Positions 9,138 through 16,883 are shown, numbered from the stretch's first letter. The stretch is 64,000 nucleotides of DNA from Leptospiraceae bacterium (GCA_024233865.1 JACKPA010000011.1:1-64000); one strand, 5' to 3'. The notes: a model not told the origin generated them from the letters alone. Translations and numbers: made by a program.

Positions 9138-9914
9138 ATGGAATTAAAAGAAAGTATTCTCAAAAGAAGGACTGCCAATAAAGCATTTTTGCAAAAAGCT
9201 GTAGATGAAAAACACATTCGAGAACTCATAGAAGCGGCAAATAGGGCACCTTCTCATTTTAACAGCCAACCATGGGATTTTATTATAGTAACAGACCCAG
9301 CAATTAGAAAAGAAATTGGTAAAATTGCCGGAGAATCAATGAAAGAATTGATTGCCAAAGGTGAGTTTTTTAACCGTTATTTAAAATATTTTAGATTTAG
9401 CCAACAAGATATTGATAAAAGAAAAACTGGAATTCATATAGATAGGATGCCAAAATATCTAAAACCTTTTGTAGAAAAAGTTTTTAGCGATAGTGCCCTT
9501 AAAATCATGAAATTACTACAAGTTCCTACTCTACTTGGTAGAGATCAAAGAAAAATTGTAGAAGGCGCTCCTATGCTTTTAGGATTTATGTTAAAAAAAG
9601 AAGAATACAAACCATGGGAAAAATCGGGAATATATTCCTTGATTTCCATGGGTGCTGCTTTACAAAACATGTGGCTGACTGCCACTTCCTTAGGAATGGG
9701 ATTGCAATTTGTTTCTACACCTATGGAAATTCCAGAGAACTGGGAAAAAATCTTAAAAATCCTGCGAGTCCCTGATACCCACGAGCTAATGGCTGTATAT
9801 CGTATTGGCTATATGGACGAAAAAACACGCCGAAATACCATAGATTGGGTTTCCGATGAGCGTAGAACGTTTGAGGATCTGGTAAGTTGGAATTATTATG
9901 AAAAAAAGGAATAA
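9138..9914 (+). CDS. Nitroreductase family protein
   Basis: 258 residues. ESILKRRTANKAF at the start and AANRAPSHFNSQPWDFIIV are the FMN-binding signatures of the nitroreductase fold (Arg pair, then P-S-x-x-N-x-Q-P-W). SLISMGAALQNMWLTATSLG near residue 180 is the second cofactor/dimer segment. These flavoenzymes use NAD(P)H to reduce nitro-compounds, quinones or similar substrates; the substrate here is not predictable. A Lys/Arg-rich insert between the halves is longer than in small nitroreductases. Confidence 0.9.
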   Translation: MELKESILKRRTANKAFLQKAVDEKHIRELIEAANRAPSHFNSQPWDFIIVTDPAIRKEIGKIAGESMKELIAKGEFFNRYLKYFRFSQQDIDKRKTGIHIDRMPKYLKPFVEKVFSDSALKIMKLLQVPTLLGRDQRKIVEGAPMLLGFMLKKEEYKPWEKSGIYSLISMGAALQNMWLTATSLGMGLQFVSTPMEIPENWEKILKILRVPDTHELMAVYRIGYMDEKTRRNTIDWVSDERRTFEDLVSWNYYEKKE

Positions 9915-9924
9915 TCCCTTCGGT

Positions 9925-9945
9925 CCCTTCGGCTACGCTCAGGGA
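9925..9945. repeat. REP-like palindromic repeat (copy 1)
   Basis: CCCTTCGGCTACGCTCAGGG lies just after the nitroreductase stop. A related element (CCCTTCGACTACGCTCAAGG in reverse complement) occurs at 27484-27510. This CTTCG-x-CTACGCTCA element is a known type of dispersed intergenic repeat; here it marks the left border of the decayed island. Confidence 0.6.
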
Positions 9946-10089
9946 TCGTGTACCAAGACGGACATTGAGCGTTATGGAATTGATAACAAAACAAAGAGTA
10001 AATTTCTTGCCAAGTGCATTTTAGGAGAGATGATTAGTCGTTATATTCCAAAAAGAACTTCATAAGATGCAGTTAATGAGGCTATCACA

Positions 10090-10609
10090 TTGTTTTCCGG
10101 AGAAAAGAAAGATCGTGCGAAAGAAATTTGGATTGTAGATTCTGCTCCCAAAGTAATTAGCAAACTCGAAAAAGCTGTTTCCGAATTAGATAAATTCATG
10201 GAATCTCAGGGGCTTGCATCAAATCCGGAGCAGGTTGCTAACCTAAAAGGAGATACTGCACGAGGTCAATTCATTAAGCTGTTTAAAGAAGTGCAACGTC
10301 TAAAAACTCAATTGGATCAATATACCGATCTAACTCCAGAAAATAAAAAAAGTATTTCCAAAGTGATTCCGCCTGATCGTTTACAGGCTTTTAGAGGAGT
10401 GTATTTGGATACGGCACAAAGGTTGAAAGATGATTGTTCAACGTTTGATTTTCGATGGAGAAGCACTGAGTGACTTACTTCAACCCCTAGATTTAGGATG
10501 GAAGGAGCGAACAGGGAAAGAGTTAGAATTGATGGATGACCTCATACCTTTGTTATACAAACTAACTCAGGGAAAAGAAATTTCGGGACTAAGTGCTTAT
10601 GAAAAGTAA
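10090..10609 (+). pseudogene. hsdR: Remnant of hsdR (type I restriction enzyme R subunit), C-terminal part
   Basis: The frame from 10090 to 10473 reads NLKGDTARGQFIKLFKEVQR, LKTQLDQYTDLT and LQAFRGVYLDTAQRLK, the conserved C-terminal helical region of HsdR. Around 10435 the match jumps frame, and the shifted frame continues with ELMDDLIPLLYKLTQGKEIS and GLSAYEK to a stop near 10609, the extreme C-terminus of HsdR. The N-terminal helicase and nuclease domains are absent. It is therefore a frameshifted, truncated relic of a type I restriction-modification locus, whose hsdS and hsdM tails lie farther right. Confidence 0.75.
10571..10607 (+). repeat. Direct repeat, hsdR tail copy 1
   Basis: The last 37 bp of the hsdR relic (coding GKEISGLSAYEK) recur at 11769-11805 with two mismatches. 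The two copies flank a two-gene minus-strand cassette. Confidence 0.8.
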
Positions 10610-10683
10610 GAAAGATTCAGTGGTGTGGCAAGATTTAAAAACATAGGTGCAAAAAATCTTTAAGAAAACTTACTTAAAATTAC

Positions 10684-11301
10684 CTAGGCTTCCATATAAA
10701 CCATAGGTCTAATAGTATCTACATTTGAAGATAAATCCCGATCAAGGATTGGCTGGATTAGTTGAAATGTTTCTTCAACCATATATTTTCCTTTACCTCT
10801 AAGCATTTGATTTAAACGTTTTTTGCTTATGTATCCGGAATTAGAAAATAAATTACTCATATACCTTGAATGTAAATTCCTTTGGTAAAGAAAAGAGTTC
10901 ATGCGTAAAATTGCTTTCATCTCCGAGAAATCTTCTACGATAGATTCTGATTTAAAGATGATTACCCTATCATACTCTTCTTCAAGAGCAATATTTGTAA
11001 TTTGACTAAAACTCATAGAAATTGAGTAACGAATAGCATATTTATAAAATTTTGAAGAAATAAAAGTTAATCGTTGAAATCTGTCATAATTTAGAGATGA
11101 GAGGTCGTTTTTATCAGGAATCGGAAAATTTTTTGAAAAATTGATTTGTTTTATATGATAAGCCCAAAATCCAAATTGGTCTATATTTTCAACCAATGGA
11201 TATTCTTCCACCATTGATTTAAAATCTTCAAAAGTTATTGGTTCTATTTTTTTGAACAGTAAAATAATAGAACCTTGGATTTGATCATTTTTTAATATCA
11301 T
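10684..11301 (-). CDS. Unknown protein, second gene of a two-gene cassette
   Basis: 205 residues, soluble, with no signal peptide. It overlaps the end of the upstream gene by 17 bp, so the pair is translationally coupled. The sequence is mixed alpha/beta and basic toward its C-terminus (RLNQMLRGKGKYMVEE). I recognise no family. The pair lies in a decayed restriction locus between two copies of the hsdR tail, which suggests it arrived as a unit. Confidence 0.6.
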   Translation of the reverse strand: MILKNDQIQGSIILLFKKIEPITFEDFKSMVEEYPLVENIDQFGFWAYHIKQINFSKNFPIPDKNDLSSLNYDRFQRLTFISSKFYKYAIRYSISMSFSQITNIALEEEYDRVIIFKSESIVEDFSEMKAILRMNSFLYQRNLHSRYMSNLFSNSGYISKKRLNQMLRGKGKYMVEETFQLIQPILDRDLSSNVDTIRPMVYMEA

Positions 11302-11638
11302 TTTTTCTCCGAAAAAAGAACCTAATTAATTCAAGCAATTTATTCGATTTTATAGATTTATCCGGGTATGGAGAAAGACTTTTCGTAACATGTTTAAATC
11401 CACCAGTTGCAATTTTTATTTCTTGTGAATTTTTTGCTTCTTCTACAGTCCAGCTTTCACCAACTCCAGAACCCTTATAAATTTCAACATGCAATCTGTC
11501 ATATTTAATATTTTCAGGGTCTTCTATTTTTTTCTTAACAGTGCCTCGCATCTTAATATTTTCTCTTGTAAAATCACTTCTTATTTGTTCAAATTCATAG
11601 TATTCGTCTGCAGAGCTATCCTTGTTAAATAAATTCAT
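11285..11638 (-). CDS. Unknown protein, first gene of a two-gene cassette
   Basis: 117 residues from an ATG at 11638. The N-terminal half is acidic and the C-terminus is strongly basic (LIRFFFRRKNDIKK). No signal peptide, membrane segment or known motif is visible. Its 3' end overlaps the 205-aa gene. A small charged protein followed by a larger one would fit a toxin-antitoxin or immunity pair, but nothing in the sequence proves it. Confidence 0.55.
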   Translation of the reverse strand: MNLFNKDSSADEYYEFEQIRSDFTRENIKMRGTVKKKIEDPENIKYDRLHVEIYKGSGVGESWTVEEAKNSQEIKIATGGFKHVTKSLSPYPDKSIKSNKLLELIRFFFRRKNDIKK

Positions 11639-11768
11639 ACTTTAAAATCCCTTATAATATATTTATGTAAAGTATTTTTAAGCTTTCTAATATTTTAAAT
11701 ATTAGTTTATTAACAGACTTGAAGGTAAATCACAATTTTATGATTAAAATGTCTAATTGAGATATATA

Positions 11769-11805
11769 GGAAAAGAAATTTCTGGACTAAGTGCGTATGA
11801 AAAGT
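11769..11805 (+). repeat. Direct repeat, hsdR tail copy 2
   Basis: A 35/37 match to 10571-10607. In this copy the reading frame continues as SAYEKLIIQ and then stops, a plausible authentic end of an HsdR protein. Confidence 0.8.
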
Positions 11806-12139
11806 TAATTATCCAGTAAGTGAAATTTTTAATTCCGCTTTTTTTTATGAGGTCGAAAATTCGATATTTTATCATAAAAAGATTGCAGTACAAATTTTAA
11901 AAAGTTTTTATAATATAGCTATTGAAAATCCAACCTTTAACTACACAAAAATTCACATATCATATAATAAGTATAAAAGTCTTTTAATTGAGTGGATTGT
12001 AAACAAAGCAAGATTAGGAATTAGTATTGAATATGATATTTTAAATTCATTTTGGTATATAATAGATATGAGGGACGAAAACTTTAATGAAATATCTGGA
12101 AAAATTGAAAATATTCCTTATAGAGAAATTATCGACTAA
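11801..12139 (+). pseudogene. Open frame of about 112 codons without a start codon
   Basis: The frame that opens at 11801 reads VNYPVSEIFNSAFFYEVENS and continues to a TAA at 12137-12139. Its composition (strong Tyr/Asn/Ile alternation, amphipathic helices) looks protein-coding, but there is no ATG, GTG or TTG at its start. An ATG at 11797 would be in frame if one A of the AAAA run were lost. It begins exactly at the hsdR tail repeat, so the junction may have fused or beheaded a gene. The family is unknown. Confidence 0.4.
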
Positions 12140-12344
12140 TCATTATGATAATAAAGCATCCTACGATATATTAGAAAAAGACGCTGGAAATGCAAAATTT
12201 GGAATTGTTCAATTTCCATCAGATGTAATAGCAAAAATAAATAGAATAAAAAACTATGGAAATAGCCTATTTATCGAGAGAAATCCTGTAAAAAAAATAA
12301 GTATTCAAAAGAATACGAAAAAGTTAAAAAACAAATTCCTGTAA
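12087..12344 (+). CDS. Small hypothetical protein, 85 aa
   Basis: The ATG at 12087 lies inside the end of the previous frame. The segment NAKFGIVQFPSDVIAKINRI looks like a normal folded protein, whereas the last 20 residues are a Lys/Asn-rich low-complexity tail. It may be the other half of a frameshifted gene that begins at 11801. No family is recognised. Confidence 0.35.
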   Translation: MKYLEKLKIFLIEKLSTNHYDNKASYDILEKDAGNAKFGIVQFPSDVIAKINRIKNYGNSLFIERNPVKKISIQKNTKKLKNKFL

Positions 12345-12358
12345 AAAATGAATACAAA

Positions 12359-12793
12359 ATGTTTACCATTGGTTATGAAGGAAAGTCAATTGAAGAATTT
12401 ATAAATTCTTTAATTAAAGAAAATATTCGAGCTTTATGTGATGTCAGAAACAATCCTTTAAGTATGAAATATGGATTTTCAAAAGGACAATTAAAAAAAA
12501 TTACGAATAATTTTAAAATTGAATACTTTCATATTCCTGGGTTAGGGATACCATCGCAAAAAAGGAAAAATTTAAGCACTAATGAAGATTATTTAAATTT
12601 ATTTAAATCATATTCAAATACTACCCTTAAAGAAAATATTAGAGATTTAGTAATATTAAAAAATATTTTTCTTGAGAAGGAAAGAATTGCTATCGTATGT
12701 TTTGAAAAAGAACCTAATTCATGCCATAGAAGCTATACGGCTAAAGCCGTTAGTAATATGCTTGATAATAAATATGAAATAGTTCATCTATGA
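12359..12793 (+). CDS. DUF488 family protein
   Basis: 144 residues. It opens with MFTIGYEGKSIEEFI and has LCDVRNNPLSMKYGFSKGQL, HIPGLGIPS and near the end VCFEKEPNSCHR, the conserved DUF488 pattern with its Cys-His-Arg motif. DUF488 proteins are small cytosolic proteins found next to restriction, nucleotide and toxin genes; their chemistry is not established. No good ribosome-binding site precedes the ATG. Its stop overlaps the start of the next, broken gene (ATGA), as is common for this pair. Confidence 0.85.
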   Translation: MFTIGYEGKSIEEFINSLIKENIRALCDVRNNPLSMKYGFSKGQLKKITNNFKIEYFHIPGLGIPSQKRKNLSTNEDYLNLFKSYSNTTLKENIRDLVILKNIFLEKERIAIVCFEKEPNSCHRSYTAKAVSNMLDNKYEIVHL

Positions 12794-13130
12794 AAGTATT
12801 GATCACTGTAAAAACATATCCGGCAATGGTAGACAAATTACCATATAAGTTTTCTTTTATTTTTGAAGACGATTCCGGTAAAAAATCAACTATGATGATA
12901 GAAGATTGGGAAACTGGTATGTTGTACTGGAACTCCTATCATAGATATAAGGCGACGAAGAAAAAGCATGTCAAGACGTTAAAAAAAAATACTTTGATAA
13001 TTTTGCAAAAACCAAAGATTATTATTTCTTTTTAGGAACTACAAAACTTCATCATTTTACAGCAAAAAATCCATTTGTTATTGTGGGAGATTTTAGACCT
13101 AATTACTCGAAGCAATATAATTTATTTTAA
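12790..13130 (+). pseudogene. Frameshifted partner of the DUF488 gene
   Basis: The first frame codes MKVLITVKTYPAMVDKLPYK through MIEDWETGMLYWNSYHRYK, then enters a Lys-rich nonsense tail ending at 13035. One frame over, from about 12948, the sense continues EEKACQDVKKKYFDNFAK and FLGTTKLHHFTAKNPFVIVG to a TAA at 13128-13130. Restoring one base near 12948 would give a protein of about 113 residues. This is a small family that often accompanies DUF488. The gene is broken by a single-base deletion. Confidence 0.7.
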
Positions 13131-13274
13131 TTTAAATGGCACATAACTAAAGAATTACAAAAACTCAAAAAGAAGAACAAATCGTGAAAAGCAAAAAGAA
13201 CAAATCTGCGAAAGTGCCAAGGCATACCATAAATAGTCCTTGCTTATTACGATAATTTTTTTATCATTATAATT

Positions 13275-13526
13275 ATGGAATATATAGTGAATCCAAATTT
13301 TGAGCAAATTGTTTCTAACATGGAAATACTTGGTGGTAAACCATGTATCAAAGGAACAAGAATAAGTGTTGATATGGTTTTAGAATGGTTAGCGACAGGA
13401 GCTGCTATTGATGATATTTGTAAAACATATACTCATTTATCTAAAGAATCTGTTGTCCAGGCGATTTTATTCGCTGCTAGTCGCATAAAAAATGAAGTTT
13501 ATTTTGAATTTAAAAAAACTGCCTAG
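13275..13526 (+). CDS. DUF433 antitoxin-like protein
   Basis: 83 residues. ILGGKPCIKGTRISVDMVLE followed by LATGAAIDDI and YTHLSKESVVQAI is the DUF433 winged-helix/HTH signature, the antitoxin of DUF433/DUF5615 (PIN-like) pairs. The stop is immediately followed by the ATG of the toxin gene, so they form one operon. The antitoxin is intact although its toxin is not. Confidence 0.88.
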   Translation: MEYIVNPNFEQIVSNMEILGGKPCIKGTRISVDMVLEWLATGAAIDDICKTYTHLSKESVVQAILFAASRIKNEVYFEFKKTA

Positions 13527-13733
13527 ATGTTTTTAAAAAATTTTAATTTTCTTACTGATGAAAATATCCATCCAGAAGTATTGCAATATCTCAGGAATTT
13601 AGGTTTTAATATTAAAGATGTAAAAGAATCTGGATTATCTGGTAGTACAGCAAAAAATTGCAAATTGCCTTTCTTCTTTGGATGCGATCATTACCGCACA
13701 AGTGAAGAAGGTAGAGGAGTTAAAGCTTCATAA
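13527..13733 (+). pseudogene. DUF5615 PIN-like toxin, truncated and fused to hsdS sequence
   Basis: The N-terminus FNFLTDENIHPEVLQYLRNL, GFNIKDVKESGLSGST is a DUF5615 PIN-like toxin with its first acidic residues (DEN). After residue 40 the family sequence stops abruptly and the DNA becomes hsdS tail read in the wrong frame, ending at 13733. The rest of the nuclease, including the second acidic cluster (HDxDF), is lost. The gene cannot make a working toxin. Confidence 0.75.
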
Positions 13734-13785
13734 GAAAGGACTTATGCAGCAGTTGTTTCCGAGTGGTGGGGAGGATTATACTTGA
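13648..13785 (+). pseudogene. hsdS: hsdS (type I restriction specificity subunit) C-terminal remnant
   Basis: In the frame from 13648 to the TGA at 13783-13785 the DNA codes QQKIANCLSSLDAIITAQ and then VKKVEELKLHKKGLMQQLFP. This is the conserved C-terminal coiled-coil and QQLFP end of HsdS. It starts exactly where the DUF5615 sequence ends, so the toxin module was joined to hsdS by a deletion or by insertion. Confidence 0.82.
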
Positions 13786-13828
13786 CTAATGATATAATTT
13801 TTTACAAAAACCTATAGGAGTATAAAAA

Positions 13829-14446
13829 ATGTTATCGGTTAAAGGTATTTATACGAAAGGACATGTTGAATTATTAGACCATATACCAGAGCTGGAAAAT
13901 GCTAACGTAATAATAACCTTCCTGGATGAAACGTTGGATTATAAGCTTACAGACAATATGAACGAGTTCAAATTTTGGGAACTTATCAATCTAATTAATT
14001 GGGAAGCAAGCAATGAAGACGATGTTGTATTACCTATAATACAAAAATTATCTGAAATGAGCATACAAAATATTTACGTATTTGAAGAAATTCTATCAGA
14101 GAAGTTATATAGACTAGATGGAAAAAAATACGCAGAAAATATAGGGGATGACTCTTATACAGAAGGAGGAGAGTATTTTTCAAGTGATGTTTTTCTCTAT
14201 ATTAGGTGCTATGTAGTGGCTTGTGGTAAAGAATATTATAATATTGTTCTAAACGATCCTACACAAATGCCAAAAGATAGAGACTTTGAATCCTTATTAT
14301 ATATTTCCAAAAGAGCATATCAAATGAAAACAGGGAAAAATGATTTTTGCATACTTACACAATATTCTTATGAAACATTCAGTAATAAAGAAAATTGGAA
14401 TTCAAAAATCTCTTTTATGGAAAAAGTGAAGGGAATTCAAAAATGA
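13829..14446 (+). CDS. DUF4240 protein with an antitoxin-like N-terminal leader
   Basis: 205 residues with AGGAG before the ATG. Residues 1-35 (MLSVKGIYTKGHVELLDHIP, ANVIITFLDE) resemble small DUF104/AF2212-type antitoxins. From about residue 47 the protein is a DUF4240 domain: FWELINLINWEASNEDD, LSEKLYRLDGKKYAE, SSDVFLYIRCYVVACGKEYY and FESLLYISKRAYQ. DUF4240 proteins are thought to be immunity-like or regulatory, but their role is not known. The stop overlaps the start of the following broken gene (ATGA). The leader plus DUF4240 arrangement may be a fusion. Confidence 0.75.
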   Translation: MLSVKGIYTKGHVELLDHIPELENANVIITFLDETLDYKLTDNMNEFKFWELINLINWEASNEDDVVLPIIQKLSEMSIQNIYVFEEILSEKLYRLDGKKYAENIGDDSYTEGGEYFSSDVFLYIRCYVVACGKEYYNIVLNDPTQMPKDRDFESLLYISKRAYQMKTGKNDFCILTQYSYETFSNKENWNSKISFMEKVKGIQK

Positions 14447-14747
14447 GGAAACATGGAAATTCTAATGAAAATATGGATGACCATCACTTATATGAAATAA
14501 TAAATAAAGAAATAATACTTTTAAATATGGAATTTGTGGAAAACCATTAAATTCAGACGGAACATCTCCACGAGCCAATGAGCAAGTTCAAAGATTTAAT
14601 TTAGCCGCTGGATGGTTAAAATTTTTTGCAAAGATTCTTTTAAAAGGAATTAAAGGAAGAAAAAATGCGAAAAAAATAGAAAAAGAGTATATTCAAAATT
14701 TTACAAAAAAACATGGTTATCACCCTGAAGGGAATTTGGAGGATTGA
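14443..14747 (+). pseudogene. Frameshifted polymorphic-toxin-type C-terminal domain
   Basis: The first frame from the ATG at 14443 codes MDDHHLYEIINKE and ends at 14550. One frame over, from about 14511, it continues NNTFKYGICGKPLNSDGTSP, RANEQVQRFN and KKIEKEYIQNFTKKHGYHPE to the TGA at 14745-14747. The pattern KYGI-x-G-x-P-L-N then S/T-P-R-A-N is that of nuclease-like toxin tails found in Rhs-type and other polymorphic toxins. Adding one A in the GAAA run near 14510 would rejoin the halves. The gene is coupled to the DUF4240 gene, which could be its immunity gene. Confidence 0.6.
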
Positions 14748-14753
14748 TTCAAT

Positions 14754-15002
14754 ATGCAATATAAAATGAGAGCATTAAACATAAATCTTCCAGATTCACT
14801 TATCCTAAAAATGGAGGAATTAGCCCAAAAAGACGGTATTTCAGTTGATTCTTTTATAAGCCTTGCGGTTGCTGAAAAGATTTCTTCTTGGATATCAGAA
14901 GGCTATATACAAAAAAGAGCAAAACGAGCCAATAAAGAAGACTACAAACAAGCCTTAGAGCTAATTCCTGATAGGGAACCTTATTCTTATGATAAATTGT
15001 AA
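14754..15002 (+). CDS. Ribbon-helix-helix/HicB-type antitoxin-like protein
   Basis: 82 residues; GGAGG lies 11 bases before the ATG (a second ATG at 14766 is also possible). The segment MRALNINLPDSLILKMEEL, AQKDGISVDSFISLAVAEKI is a typical ribbon-helix-helix antitoxin that binds DNA as a dimer. The C-terminal tail would bind a toxin, but no toxin gene follows; only hsdS/hsdM relics do. It is an orphan antitoxin. Confidence 0.75.
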   Translation: MQYKMRALNINLPDSLILKMEELAQKDGISVDSFISLAVAEKISSWISEGYIQKRAKRANKEDYKQALELIPDREPYSYDKL

Positions 15003-15003
15003 T

Positions 15004-15327
15004 AAGCAGCAAAAAATCGCAGACTACCTTAGAGAGAACATTTCCTAAAGTCCAGTTTCCCGGCGTGTAACAAAGGAAGAAATTGAAGCAAATGAGTTTA
15101 ACTTGAATCTTTATCGATATATTAGCACTTCAAAACCTGAAGAAAAAATTGACTTACAAAAAGTTCATTCTGAGTTAGTTAATATTGAAAATAATATATT
15201 AGAAGCTACAAATAAACATAATGAATTTTTAAAGGAACTTGGATTAAATCAATTACCCCTTACCATACTCTTGATATTATTGATAAACAATTTATTGCTA
15301 ATGGTTCACTTCGGCTTGCAAATTTAG
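15004..15327 (+). pseudogene. hsdM: hsdM (type I methyltransferase) C-terminal remnant, preceded by an hsdS-like scrap
   Basis: In frame from 15049 the DNA codes RRVTKEEIEANEFNLNLYRY, ISTSKPEEKIDLQKVHSELV and NEFLKELGL, the C-terminal end of HsdM. Just before, in the same frame, QQKIADYLREN (15007-15039) resembles a piece of HsdS, ending in a stop at 15046. The methyltransferase domain (NPPY motif) is missing. After about 15258 the homology ends. With the hsdR and hsdS relics this shows a dismantled type I restriction locus. Confidence 0.72.
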
Positions 15328-15357
15328 TTGAAAATTTATTACCTTATTCGCCAAAAA

Positions 15358-15504
15358 ATGATAGGTATCCATGTTATAACTAGTTTTTATTCAATATTTA
15401 CAGAAATAATAAGTGATAAATTTGATTATACTTTTAATAGTGGTGAAGAGTTTCTTTTTTTTGAGCAGTTTATTTGGAACTTGGAAAATAGAGGAGTTGG
15501 GTGA
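15358..15504 (+). other. Short open frame and unassigned remnant sequence, 15260-15569
   Basis: A 48-codon frame (MIGIHVITSFYSIFTEIISD then FDYTFNSGEEFLFFEQFIWN) ends at 15504. Its composition looks like a real protein fragment, but it has no ribosome-binding site and no family I know. Another short sense-like stretch (ANGSLRLANLVENLLPYSPK) lies before it in a different frame. I take the whole stretch as debris of the island. Confidence 0.3.
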
Positions 15505-15569
15505 GATAGATATTCCTGTTTTAATGCTTGGAATAAGTCGAAATGTCCATCTACAATAGGAGTTTTAAT

Positions 15570-16883
15570 ATGATGCACTTTGGTTTGATATTTTTGGGAA
15601 TTTGTTTGGTATTGGCAGCTTTGATTGTTATGTCGGTTCGTATCTACCAAGCACAACCGAGTTTTGTAATAAAAATTTTAAAATATGGTATCATTGGTAT
15701 TTTTTGGATCATTTTTAGTGCTCTTTCCATTGGGATTGGTTTTAGAATTGACCAAAGACATGATACTACCTATTCACGAAATTTTAAATCTGTTAGTGAT
15801 ATTTGGGGTGGGACGATTATTCAAGACCCACCGGATTTGTATTTTGAAACAAAAGAATTGGAAGAATTTGAAAATAGCAAAACCGGAAAAATGGAAACCA
15901 GGTTCAAAAGGGTCTCTAAAAATATCAGTTTTGAATCTCAGGTTTTAAAGGTTGATATTGAATCCAAAATTAGGAAAAAAGGTCTTTTGGAATTCCCGGG
16001 TTATAAACTGCATTTTAAGGTGGAATATATTCTAAAAAATACTTTACCAAATGCAGAAAAAATTAACTTCCTTCTCGCTCTGCCTTATAATGCGGGAAAT
16101 ATAACCGATGTTCAGGTTTTTTTGGATGGCACCAAATATACTGGTGATACCAATCTTGCTGACGGTGTAAACTGGGAAGGCTACATGGGACCAAATGAAG
16201 AGAAAAAAATATCAGTAGAATACAAAGCACAAGGTACAGGTGTTTTCCAGTATTCTTTAGGCAAATATCAAAAAGAAATTAAAAAACTGGAAGCAGTTCT
16301 AACTACAAATTTTACGGATTATGACATTCCCGAATATGCAATGGTTCCTTCCAACATTAATTCGGACGGAACAAAAACCGAAATCAAATGGGAAGGTAAA
16401 AATTTAATAACCGGTCAAAATATTTCTCTAAAATTCGATATAGAAGGAAACTACGGAAAAGTCGCATCCAAATTGTTTTTTTATTCTCCTTTGGCTTTGT
16501 TTTTATTCCTTGGCTCCATTCTATTGTTCACGATTTCGAGACAAATCAATTTACATCCTATGCACTATTTGTTTTTGATCGGTGGTTTTTTTGTTTTTTA
16601 TCTGCTTGGTTCTTACCTGATTAGTTATATAAAAATGATCCCTGGTATATTAGTTTCTCTTGCCATTTCTATGGGGATAATGCTGTACTATGTCTATTTA
16701 ATAAAAAAAGAGCAAAACCTTATCCAAGTAACCTTGGTTGCATCTTTAATTTTTCAATGGATATTTTCTCTTGCATTTTTCTTTCCTGAACACACTGGTT
16801 TTATTATTACGCTTGGTAGTATCATAGCCTTTGTAGCACTGCTTAAAAGCACAGCCCAAGTAGATTGGGAAAATAAGTTTTAA
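15570..16883 (+). CDS. CreD-like inner membrane protein
   Basis: About 437 residues from the ATG at 15570, which has AGGAG seven bases upstream; the ATG at 15543 lacks one. There are two N-terminal membrane helices, a soluble periplasmic beta-rich domain of about 240 residues (AEKINFLLALPYNAGNITD, WEGYMGPNEEKKISVEYKAQ), then five C-terminal helices. The segment INLHPMHYLFLIGGFFVFYL matches the conserved HPMHY motif of CreD, an envelope-integrity protein of unknown biochemistry. It is followed within 12 bp by an acyl-CoA dehydrogenase gene. Confidence 0.65.
   Translation: MMHFGLIFLGICLVLAALIVMSVRIYQAQPSFVIKILKYGIIGIFWIIFSALSIGIGFRIDQRHDTTYSRNFKSVSDIWGGTIIQDPPDLYFETKELEEFENSKTGKMETRFKRVSKNISFESQVLKVDIESKIRKKGLLEFPGYKLHFKVEYILKNTLPNAEKINFLLALPYNAGNITDVQVFLDGTKYTGDTNLADGVNWEGYMGPNEEKKISVEYKAQGTGVFQYSLGKYQKEIKKLEAVLTTNFTDYDIPEYAMVPSNINSDGTKTEIKWEGKNLITGQNISLKFDIEGNYGKVASKLFFYSPLALFLFLGSILLFTISRQINLHPMHYLFLIGGFFVFYLLGSYLISYIKMIPGILVSLAISMGIMLYYVYLIKKEQNLIQVTLVASLIFQWIFSLAFFFPEHTGFIITLGSIIAFVALLKSTAQVDWENKF

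Noticed and set aside
13648..13785. Extended C-terminus of the DUF5615 toxin
   Set aside because: The frame that shows homology to HsdS is different from the toxin frame, and the toxin frame gives nonsense there.
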